NCBI GenBank assembly: GCA_023488835.1 | Contig: JAMDCS010000060.1 | Coordinates: 1 to 6,196, forward strand | Reading direction: 5' to 3' | Length of the DNA stretch: 6,196 bases | Origin: Candidatus Bathyarchaeota archaeon | GTDB lineage: Archaea > Thermoproteota > Bathyarchaeia > Bathyarchaeales > UBA233 | Shown here: piece after piece, positions 1 to 5,052 of the stretch | Position numbering within the stretch: position 1 is the stretch's first letter | How the letters are laid out: the number at the start of each line of letters is the position of its first letter | Made by a program: the position numbers and the translations under genes | Notes under the pieces: generated by a model | Seen by the model: the letters and a program-made list of their open reading frames with translations, nothing else | Database searches by the model: none | What the model was told of the DNA's origin: nothing

Positions 1-4
1 TTAC

Positions 5-47
5 GTTAAAAAGGGTTTTTGAGAGGGCAAAACAATGATACTATAAG
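5..47 (+). promoter_or_regulatory. Candidate TATA elements upstream of the small first gene
   Basis: Two archaeal TATA-like stretches precede the first gene: TTAAAAAG near 6-13 and ACTATAAG at 40-47. If the first is used, transcription would begin about 25 bases downstream, near 33-38, leaving a short leader before the ATG at 59. If the second is used, the transcript would begin near 66-72, beyond that ATG, which would force use of an in-frame TTG at 71 or 74. The sequence alone does not decide between them. Confidence 0.25.
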
Positions 48-58
48 AAAGCCATAGC

Positions 59-256
59 ATGGAGATTTTTTTGTTGAGCGACAAATTAGACAAACACAAA
101 ATTCAGGAACTAAGAGAAATGATAAAGGAAAAAAAGCCAGACCAGCCAGCCGAGAAAGTTCTCGCCATCTTCTGCGAACGCCACGGACTCACCCCGGGAA
201 CATGCATGTACTACTACAACCTTTTAGTTGAAAACGGCGATATTAAAGAAAAATAA
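59..256 (+). CDS. Small uncharacterised protein, possibly helix-turn-helix (65 aa or shorter)
   Basis: I do not recognise a named family. The first half is charged and helical (about residues 8-27, rich in Lys and Glu). The second half, from VLAIFCERHGL through TCMYYYNLLVENGDI, reads like a helix, a turn, a second helix and a short final strand, as in a minimal winged-helix or HTH fold; this is inference from pattern only. There are two cysteines (39 and 49) but no CxxC pair. The start is uncertain. The ATG at 59 has no ribosome site before it and overlaps GGAGA (61-65), which sits 8 bases before an in-frame TTG at 74. That start would give a 60-residue protein beginning M-S-D-K-L-D and drop the odd hydrophobic N-terminus. 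The gene lies 42 bases upstream of dphB on the same strand and may be co-transcribed. It is likely real, because the frame is clean and the protein is compact and well ordered. Confidence 0.65.
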   Translation: MEIFLLSDKLDKHKIQELREMIKEKKPDQPAEKVLAIFCERHGLTPGTCMYYYNLLVENGDIKEK

Positions 257-257
257 C

Positions 258-272
258 TTTAAGTTTTAAGCG
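258..272 (+). promoter_or_regulatory. TATA-like element upstream of dphB
   Basis: Two tandem copies of TTTAAG (258-263 and 265-270), the second followed by CG, lie in the 42-base gap after the first gene. The second copy is about 29 bases ahead of the dphB start, so a transcript from it would be leaderless or nearly so. The same TTTAAGCG octamer occurs in the divergent promoter at 3156-3163, and a related TATAAGCG occurs upstream of htpX. The AAGGG at 287-291, 7 bases before the start codon, would only be present on a longer transcript. Confidence 0.35.
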
Positions 273-298
273 CCCAATTACTCTACAAGGGCTCACAT

Positions 299-1096
299 TT
301 GAATGAACTTGTCTTCATAGGCTTAGGATTAAACGACGAGAAAGGCATCACCGTCAAAGGTTTAGAAGAAACTAAATCGGCGGACCACGTTTTCATGGAG
401 ACCTACACAAGTCTCATGCCCGACTTCTCACTGGAACGTTTTGAGGCGTTATGCGGTAAAAAAATCCAAGTGGTTTCCAGACGGGACCTTGAGGAAGAAA
501 ACGGAAGCCAAATCCTCCAAGCCGCCAAAAAAGGCAAGGCAGTGTTTCTTGTTCCAGGTGACCCCTTCATCGCAACAACCCACGTTACCCTGCGGATTGA
601 CGCCGAAAAGCAGGGAATAAAAACGCGCATAATCCACGGCACATCCATCATGTCCGCAATCATCAGCCTATCAGGCTTGCACAATTACAAATTCGGAAAA
701 ACCGTCACCGTGCCTTTCCCCGAGAATTTTTCGGAAACACCCTACAATGTCATTGCCCAAAACAAGAAGATTGGCTTGCATACGCTTTGCCTTTTAGATT
801 TGAAGGCTAAAGAAAAACTCTTCCTAAGCATCAACCAAGCCGTAAAGATGCTTCGGGAAGTTGAAGAAAAAAAGAAACTTGATATAATTACCCCAGACAC
901 GGTTGCGGTTGGAATAGCAAGGGCAGGCGGCAACAGCCCAACCCTAAAAGCCGACTTCATCAAAGATTTAGCGAATTTTGATTTCGGTAAACCGCCTTTC
1001 AGCTTGATTTTTCCGGGGGATTTGCATTTTATGGAGGCTGATTCGTTGATTGCTTTTGCGGGTGCACCAGCGACATTTCGGAGGCTTGCCAAATAA
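299..1096 (+). CDS. dphB: Diphthine synthase (Dph5/DphB), SAM-dependent
   Basis: This enzyme carries out the SAM-dependent methylation step of diphthamide synthesis. It methylates the amino group of the 3-amino-3-carboxypropyl-histidine on archaeal elongation factor 2; in archaea the product is trimethylated diphthine. At 265 residues it has the usual family length and belongs to the tetrapyrrole-methylase-like fold. Visible family signatures are FIGLGLNDEKGITVKGLE at the N-terminus, the SAM-site VPGDPFIATTH (residues 85-95), HGTSIMSAI followed by YKFGKTVTVPF (113-140), VAVGIARAG (202-210), and the C-terminal block PPFSLIFPGDLHFMEADSL (232-250). The start is TTG at 299, which begins exactly where family members begin; the ATG at 303 is out of frame. 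AAGGG at 287-291 can serve as ribosome site. It is the first gene of an apparent operon with the DUF357, ribL and rhomboid genes. Its stop codon overlaps a probable AUA start of the next gene. Confidence 0.96.
   Translation: MNELVFIGLGLNDEKGITVKGLEETKSADHVFMETYTSLMPDFSLERFEALCGKKIQVVSRRDLEEENGSQILQAAKKGKAVFLVPGDPFIATTHVTLRIDAEKQGIKTRIIHGTSIMSAIISLSGLHNYKFGKTVTVPFPENFSETPYNVIAQNKKIGLHTLCLLDLKAKEKLFLSINQAVKMLREVEEKKKLDIITPDTVAVGIARAGGNSPTLKADFIKDLANFDFGKPPFSLIFPGDLHFMEADSLIAFAGAPATFRRLAK
1080..1095 (+). promoter_or_regulatory. Perfect Shine-Dalgarno leading to a probable AUA start codon
   Basis: GGAGG at 1080-1084 lies inside the end of dphB. Exactly 8 bases later (1093-1095) is ATA, in frame with the DUF357 gene, overlapping the TAA stop of dphB (1094-1096). 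The ATG usually picked for that gene, at 1129, has no ribosome site before it. No ATG, GTG or TTG lies in frame between the upstream stop codon at 1039 and 1129. This suggests that AUA starts translation, or that base 1095 was originally G. Confidence 0.5.
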
Positions 1097-1128
1097 GTCT
1101 GGAAACGCTCACTGCCAAGTACATTTCT

Positions 1129-1377
1129 ATGGCTGAAAAAGTCTTCAAGGAACTTAAGCGAACACAAACTCCAATTAGCCTAACTGAAGAGACAGTGACT
1201 GCTGTTTTGCGTTATGCAACTGATTATTTGGAGGATGCAAAGTATTATAAGGCTCAGGGCAACCTTGAAACCAGCTTAACCTCAGTAGCTTACTGCGAAG
1301 GGCTACTTGATGCTTTAAGATTAATCGGCGCTGTGAAGTTTGAATGGCCAACAAACCAAGAAAAAAAGTTGTCTTAG
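1129..1377 (+). CDS. DUF357-family protein (82 aa; probably 94 aa from 1093)
   Basis: This small, mostly helical archaeal protein matches my memory of DUF357 (Pfam PF04010), whose function is unknown. The core is residues 28-68: YATDYLEDAKYYKAQGN, then a second helix containing SVAYCEGLLDALRLIG. The pattern of DAxYY, a short turn, and a Y-x-x-GLLDA helix is typical of the domain. The coordinates use the first conventional start, ATG at 1129. The frame is open upstream, and the extra residues from 1093 (I/M, then SLETLTAKYIS) read as a natural continuation of the first amphipathic helix. The only good ribosome site (1080-1084) points to ATA at 1093. The real protein is therefore probably 12 residues longer and overlaps dphB. 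The 3' end overlaps ribL by 34 bases (1344-1377) in another frame, which implies co-translation. The partner and role are unknown; the neighbours suggest only a housekeeping setting. Confidence 0.82.
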   Translation: MAEKVFKELKRTQTPISLTEETVTAVLRYATDYLEDAKYYKAQGNLETSLTSVAYCEGLLDALRLIGAVKFEWPTNQEKKLS

Positions 1378-1802
1378 CCTCAGGCGTGTTTGACCTGCTT
1401 CATCTTGGACACGTTAGGTTTTTGGAAGATGCCAAGAGGGCAGGCGGAAAAAACGCTAAACTAATAGTCATCATAGCCAGAGACAGCACAGTTGAGAAAA
1501 CTAAGGGCAGAAAACCAATCATGAGTGAGGATCAGCGCTGTGCACTGGTGGAGTCGTTGAAAGTTGTTGATGAAGCTGTTCTTGGTTATGAAAAATTTGA
1601 CATCGGTGAAGTAATCGAAAAGATTAAGCCAGACGTAATCGCTTTAGGCTACGACCAAGCAGACATGGAGAGGGATGTTAAAACATACGTTGCTAACCAT
1701 AAACTGCCCGTTGAGGTTGTCAGGATTGGCAGGTTTGGGGAGAATGCTTTAGATAGTTCATCAAAGATTAAACAGAAAATAATAGATAAACTTTCCAAAT
1801 AA
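1344..1802 (+). CDS. ribL: FAD synthase, archaeal RibL type (FMN adenylyltransferase)
   Basis: RibL is a cytosolic nucleotidyltransferase that transfers AMP from ATP to FMN, giving FAD and pyrophosphate, the last step of flavin cofactor synthesis. The 152-residue length is typical. The N-terminal GVFDLLHLGHVRFLEDAK carries the nucleotidyltransferase HxGH motif as HLGH (residues 20-23; HPGH is more usual in relatives). It is followed by IVIIARDSTVEKTKGRKPI (41-59), the substrate and phosphate loop region, and EDQR (62-65). SSSKI (138-142) near the end corresponds to the second ATP-binding motif of the superfamily. The related glycerol-3-phosphate cytidylyltransferases share this fold, but the ARD-T-VEK-KGRKPI block favours RibL. 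The start ATG is inside the DUF357 gene with no strong ribosome site, so translation probably depends on coupling. The riboflavin kinase that makes its FMN substrate is encoded about 620 bases away on the other strand. Confidence 0.93.
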   Translation: MANKPRKKVVLASGVFDLLHLGHVRFLEDAKRAGGKNAKLIVIIARDSTVEKTKGRKPIMSEDQRCALVESLKVVDEAVLGYEKFDIGEVIEKIKPDVIALGYDQADMERDVKTYVANHKLPVEVVRIGRFGENALDSSSKIKQKIIDKLSK

Positions 1803-1815
1803 CGGTTGCAGAGTT

Positions 1816-2424
1816 ATGGGTTGCGAGAAATATAAGCCAACGTACATTTTAATTGCGTTAAACGTGGCTATCTACATTTACGGTGCAATCGTCGGCGGAA
1901 ACGCCTTCACCACAGGCGACAGCGTCGTCTACCAGTGGGGACAAGTAAACCTGTATGTTTTCCAAGGCGCCTACTGGCAACTGTTCACAGCCATATTCAT
2001 CCACGCCTCGATAGTTCACCTTACCGGCAACATGCTCTTCCTACTCATCTTCGGTTTGCGGGGAGAAGAAATGTTTTCGCTGCCCGAATTCCTCACAATC
2101 TACCTCGTCGGCGGCTTAGTCGGCAACGTCCTTTCTTTAGTGTTTGGACCCTTATTTATTTCCGTAGGAGCATCAGGCGCCATATTCGCATTGTTTGGCG
2201 CATGCGTAATTTATGGCAGGCGTTCTGTGCGGCAGTCGATACTTGGAGCATTAGTGTACGCTTTCTTTCTATTCTTCATCAACACAGGTGAAGGCGTCAA
2301 CATCGTGGCGCATTTAGGCGGATTAGTTTTCGGGTTGCTTCTGGGCTACCTAATTGCCACAAGACGTAAACCAGACCACCAGGAGAAGGTTGGGCATTCG
2401 TATTCGGTTGCTATGCCGTTTTAG
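1816..2424 (+). CDS. Rhomboid family intramembrane serine protease
   Basis: This is a six-helix membrane serine protease that cleaves transmembrane segments of other proteins within the bilayer. The 202 residues form the minimal rhomboid core without soluble domains. Approximate membrane helices are 10-27, 55-80, 93-110, 112-133, 141-157 and 161-181. Key features are present: WQLFTAIFIHASIVHLTGNM (54-73), with His68 and Asn72 of the HxxxN motif that lines the active site; GASG (118-121), with the nucleophile Ser120; and AHLGGLVFGLLLG (165-177), with the catalytic His166. It should therefore be active. The C-terminus is a short basic, polar tail. It starts 13 bases after ribL and is the last gene of that strand's run. 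Its TAG stop shares four bases with the TAA stop of the convergent kinase gene. The physiological substrate cannot be inferred from the neighbours. Confidence 0.95.
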   Translation: MGCEKYKPTYILIALNVAIYIYGAIVGGNAFTTGDSVVYQWGQVNLYVFQGAYWQLFTAIFIHASIVHLTGNMLFLLIFGLRGEEMFSLPEFLTIYLVGGLVGNVLSLVFGPLFISVGASGAIFALFGACVIYGRRSVRQSILGALVYAFFLFFINTGEGVNIVAHLGGLVFGLLLGYLIATRRKPDHQEKVGHSYSVAMPF

Positions 2425-3113
2425 CTTGGTTGCGTGTAGACTTCAACTTTAACTTTGTTGCCGTCTTTTAGGCAGAGTGCTTTTCTGAGGCAAACGGGCG
2501 CAATTATTTCCAAAACAGAAGCATCATAATGGCTACGCAAAGCCGTTATCAACGCACCCTTAACCGTGCCACCAATAATGGCAGGATAACACTTCACCAA
2601 ACCGAACGTGCGGTCCTCGTTCTTGAAGCCTTTAACTTCAATCGCTGGGTACGCATCCAGTTCCATGCGAGTCTTGACGTCATAGTCCGTTGATAATTTA
2701 AGGTTGAGTGTGCCCGGGTAGGGATCAAAACCTAACTTTTCAACAATTTGCTTTCGATAATGTTCTTTTGTGATGTAGTAGGCTCCTTCACCTAAGCCCG
2801 CGAAAACGGTTCCTTCCAAAGTCACCGAGGGCGGATAAGATTTTTCCATCAAAACCTTAAGCTCAGAATACAATTTCTTAAGCTCTTTGGTGCCTTGTTC
2901 TTCGATTTTGATTAAGCTGCCATCTGGAGTTATGTTGCGCTGGATCCAGCCCTTACGTTCAAGCTCTATTAGGTATCGTGAGGCTGTCTGCTGGGAGATA
3001 CCTAGTTTTTTGGCTAAGTACTCCGTTGAGATTTTGGCGATTCGCCTGTAAGCACCCATCTCGGCGAGTTTTAGGAGCATATAGAGGTGCTGCCACTCCT
3101 GCTTCTCAGTCAA
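2421..3113 (-). CDS. rbkR: CTP-dependent riboflavin kinase with N-terminal winged helix (RibK / RbkR-type regulator)
   Basis: The protein is bifunctional. The C-terminal archaeal riboflavin kinase domain (about 95-227) phosphorylates riboflavin to FMN using CTP. The N-terminal winged helix (about 5-75) has the helix-turn-helix STEYLAKKLGISQQTASRYL (29-48). Proteins of this layout are known in archaea as RbkR, which controls riboflavin genes and their own synthesis. Kinase signatures include GTVFAGLGEGAYYI (101-114), LGFDPYPGTLNLKL (127-140, with the Thr and Asn of the metal/nucleotide site) and GGTVKGALITALRSHYD (181-197), then LEIIAPVCLR. The start is TTG at 3113-3111. On the minus strand GGAG (positions 3125-3122) lies 8 bases ahead of it, whereas the internal ATG at residue 12 would cut into the first helix. 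The DNA-binding role is inferred from homology; no member from this lineage is known to me to have been tested. Confidence 0.94.
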   Translation of the reverse strand: MTEKQEWQHLYMLLKLAEMGAYRRIAKISTEYLAKKLGISQQTASRYLIELERKGWIQRNITPDGSLIKIEEQGTKELKKLYSELKVLMEKSYPPSVTLEGTVFAGLGEGAYYITKEHYRKQIVEKLGFDPYPGTLNLKLSTDYDVKTRMELDAYPAIEVKGFKNEDRTFGLVKCYPAIIGGTVKGALITALRSHYDASVLEIIAPVCLRKALCLKDGNKVKVEVYTQPS

Positions 3114-3152
3114 GGCTTCTTCTCCAGTGAATTAGAAAAGTAAGCAGTGTAG

Positions 3153-3162
3153 CTATTTAAGC
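3153..3162 (-). promoter_or_regulatory. TATA box for the riboflavin kinase gene, possibly used in both directions
   Basis: On the minus strand GCTTAAATAG (3162 to 3153) is a good archaeal TATA element. Transcription would start about 25 bases downstream, near 3130, giving a leader that contains the GGAG ribosome site at 3125-3122. On the plus strand the same bases read CTATTTAAGC and lie at a workable distance (start near 3184) for the methyltransferase gene at 3212. One AT-rich element may therefore serve both divergent genes. Confidence 0.45.
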
Positions 3163-3185
3163 GGCTCGAAACCAAACCGCTAAAT
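3155..3185. promoter_or_regulatory. Inverted repeat in the divergent promoter, candidate operator
   Basis: ATTTAAGCGG (3155-3164) and CCGCTAAAT (3177-3185) are reverse complements except for one extra A in the left arm, and are separated by 12 bases. The half-site centres lie roughly two DNA helical turns apart, which suits binding of a dimer to one face. The left arm coincides with the TATA element of the riboflavin kinase/regulator gene, so occupation would block transcription. An autoregulatory site for the RbkR-type protein is the natural guess. I did not compare it with a published binding motif. Confidence 0.35.
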
Positions 3186-3211
3186 CGTGCCGAGGTTAAT
3201 GTATTATTGTT

Positions 3212-3970
3212 TTGTTTAAGGAAAAACTCGAGGTGAACTTGACGGTAAACGTTTTTGATGAAATGGGCATTTACTGGGCAGAGATAGCGGACAAAAGCCA
3301 AACGGAAAAACAACTTCAATTCCTAAAAAGCCACCTCAAGCCAGAAGGATACGTTTTGGATGTTGCTTGTGGAACGGGAAGGCACTCGATTCCTCTCAGT
3401 CGACAAGGTTATAGGATGGTAGGTTTGGATGTATCAGCTAACCTACTCAGAATAGCCAAACAGCGGTGGCGCGAGGTGCAGCTTGTTAGGGGTGATATGC
3501 GGTTTTTGCCCTTCAAGACCCGAACGTTCGCTGCTGCGATAAGCATGGATACGAGTTTTGGCTACCTGCCCTCCGAGCAAGATGACCTGCTTATTCTTAC
3601 TGAACTGCGGGAAGTGCTGGGCAAAAATGGCGTGTTGGCTATTGACGTCTTTAATAAAGAACAACTAAAACAAAAATTTAAATCAGCAAAATCCAGCCAT
3701 TTTGAATATCCGAGTTTTTTCCTGTTTCAAAAACGAAAAGTGAACCAAAACGGGGATAGACTTTGCGATTTTTGGGTTGTTTGCGATAAGGCAACTGGGC
3801 GGGAAGTGACCTTTGAGCATGTTGTACGCCTATATGAGCGCAGTAGGTTGCAGAGTTTGTTGGAGATGGCTGGTTTTGTAGTTAAGAGGGTTTATGGCGG
3901 CTATGATGGGGAAAAGTTCAGTTCTAATTCTTCACGGCTCATTTTTGTGGCTGATGTCCACAAAAGTTAG
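3212..3970 (+). CDS. Class I SAM-dependent methyltransferase, substrate unknown
   Basis: This is a Rossmann-fold methyltransferase of 252 residues. Motif I is VLDVACGTGRHSIPL (48-62), which binds SAM. The acidic residue after strand 2 is in GLDVSANLL (71-79), which holds the ribose. GDMRFLPF (94-101) is the adenine-side motif, and AAISMDTSFGYLP (108-120) covers strand 4 and the catalytic edge. The rest is a C-terminal half with FEHVVRLYERSRLQSLLEMAGF (201-222), the usual helix before the last strands. It resembles the broad Methyltransf_11/25 group, so the substrate cannot be named. The start is uncertain. TTG at 3212 is the first conventional start, but its only nearby GAGGT (3192-3196) is 15 bases away. 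GTG at 3233 and ATG at 3260 are alternatives that keep the SAM domain intact. It diverges from the riboflavin kinase gene across a 98-base shared promoter region. Confidence 0.9.
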   Translation: MFKEKLEVNLTVNVFDEMGIYWAEIADKSQTEKQLQFLKSHLKPEGYVLDVACGTGRHSIPLSRQGYRMVGLDVSANLLRIAKQRWREVQLVRGDMRFLPFKTRTFAAAISMDTSFGYLPSEQDDLLILTELREVLGKNGVLAIDVFNKEQLKQKFKSAKSSHFEYPSFFLFQKRKVNQNGDRLCDFWVVCDKATGREVTFEHVVRLYERSRLQSLLEMAGFVVKRVYGGYDGEKFSSNSSRLIFVADVHKS

Positions 3971-4010
3971 GTCACAGTCTTCCAAGGATATATCTTTTGC
4001 ATTAATACGT

Positions 4011-4022
4011 AAAAGTTATAAG
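4011..4022 (+). promoter_or_regulatory. Promoter of htpX (TATA element)
   Basis: AAAAGTTATAAG at 4011-4022 lies in the 92-base gap after the methyltransferase gene and is a good archaeal TATA match. The expected start of transcription is near 4044, leaving a leader of about 20 bases that includes GTGA (4053-4056), a partial ribosome site 6 bases before the ATG at 4063. The TATAAGCG core resembles those at 265-272 and 3156-3163. Confidence 0.45.
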
Positions 4023-4062
4023 CGCGCAAGAAAACACATGAAGAATCAAACAGTGAGAAAGC

Positions 4063-5052
4063 ATGAACGCTTGGAAACTTCGACTTTCTATGGCTGCGAC
4101 ATTAGCCGTAATCTTTGGTTTAACCACACTCGTATTCACGGTCATCTTAACTTGGGCTGGAATAGGCTTCAGCCTGTTAACCATAGGAATATTCGTGGTA
4201 GTGCTCAACATAGCCCAATGGCTACTATCACCCTACCTGGTAGGTGCAATATACAAAGTTAAAGAAATGCCCCAAAACGAAAACCTCCAGCTACACCAAA
4301 TGGTCTCAGATTTAAGCCGAAAAAGCGGCATATCCAAACCAAAACTCATGCTATCACAAATCTCACTGCCCAACGCATTCGCATACGGCTCACCATTAAC
4401 GGGCAGCCGAGTCGCAGTAACTCAAGGGCTCTTGAAGAACCTTGACGACGGAGAAGTTGAAGCCGTCATAGGGCACGAACTTGGTCACTTAAAACACCGT
4501 GACGTGCAGGTTATGATGGTGGTTTCGTTCTTGCCAGCGCTGTTCTACTACATTGGTTACTCGCTTATGCTCTCAGGCGTTTTCGGCGGAGGACAACGCA
4601 AAAACGAAGGTGGCGGCAACAACGCCTTAATCGGCATTGCTTTCATGGCTTTCTCCTGGATACTAACACTATTCACACTTTACCTAAGCCGTTTACGTGA
4701 ATACTATGCTGATAGACACAGCGCTGCAATTGTTGAAAACGGCGCAGAAAAACTCTCCACTGGATTGGTAACAATTGTGCAAGAAAGCAAGCACCCAACT
4801 AAGCAAAAAGACCAACAGAAAGGCAACAGTTCCTACAAAGCCCTATTCATTTCTGACCCCGAACGCGCAAACGCGGACGCAGCAGAGCTAAACGCAAACC
4901 GCATAACAAACAAGCGGGACCTGCTAAGAGAAACCCTCGCAAAACAACCCACATCAGTTGACAAGTTCACCGAAATCTTCTCAACTCACCCAAACATAAT
5001 CAAGCGATTGCGGGCACTGCAGGAAATCAGCCAAAACCCAAGCACTTACTAA
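4063..5052 (+). CDS. htpX: HtpX-type membrane zinc metalloprotease (peptidase family M48)
   Basis: HtpX is a membrane-bound zinc endopeptidase involved in quality control of membrane proteins. Its active site faces the cytoplasm. At 329 residues it is a little longer than bacterial HtpX. Membrane helices fall at about 10-30 and 33-55 before the catalytic domain, and at 148-172 and 188-210 after it, the usual four-helix arrangement. The zinc motif is HELGH (138-142), preceded by DDGEVEAVIG. The third ligand, Glu213, is in LREYYADR (211-218). PNAFAYGS (103-110) is the conserved upstream strand, and FSTHPNIIKRLRAL (306-319) is the typical M48 C-terminal block. A glycine- and asparagine-rich loop (174-187) joins the third and fourth helices. 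The charged segment at about 243-258 (Lys/Gln-rich) is a likely flexible insert. It has its own promoter. Its TAA stop shares four bases with the convergent hydrolase gene. Confidence 0.96.
   Translation: MNAWKLRLSMAATLAVIFGLTTLVFTVILTWAGIGFSLLTIGIFVVVLNIAQWLLSPYLVGAIYKVKEMPQNENLQLHQMVSDLSRKSGISKPKLMLSQISLPNAFAYGSPLTGSRVAVTQGLLKNLDDGEVEAVIGHELGHLKHRDVQVMMVVSFLPALFYYIGYSLMLSGVFGGGQRKNEGGGNNALIGIAFMAFSWILTLFTLYLSRLREYYADRHSAAIVENGAEKLSTGLVTIVQESKHPTKQKDQQKGNSSYKALFISDPERANADAAELNANRITNKRDLLRETLAKQPTSVDKFTEIFSTHPNIIKRLRALQEISQNPSTY

Noticed and set aside
742..1167. A 141-codon open frame on the minus strand across dphB
   Set aside because: It lies antisense to strongly conserved dphB sequence, its protein has no recognisable pattern, and it has no promoter or ribosome site of its own.
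1935..2291. A 118-codon open frame on the plus strand within the rhomboid gene
   Set aside because: It is fully inside the rhomboid gene in another frame. Its Arg/His/Ser-rich composition is typical of a shifted reading of membrane-protein codons.
3110..3319. A 69-codon minus-strand frame covering the divergent promoter
   Set aside because: It would occupy the promoter and the start of the methyltransferase in antisense, and has no family resemblance.
3983..3997. GATATATC palindrome followed by TTTT after the methyltransferase gene
   Set aside because: The palindrome is only eight AT-rich bases with a short T run. It is too weak to call a terminator or binding site.
3894..4262. A 122-codon frame bridging the methyltransferase and htpX genes
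   Set aside because: It overlaps both conserved genes out of frame and runs straight through the htpX promoter. The product looks random.
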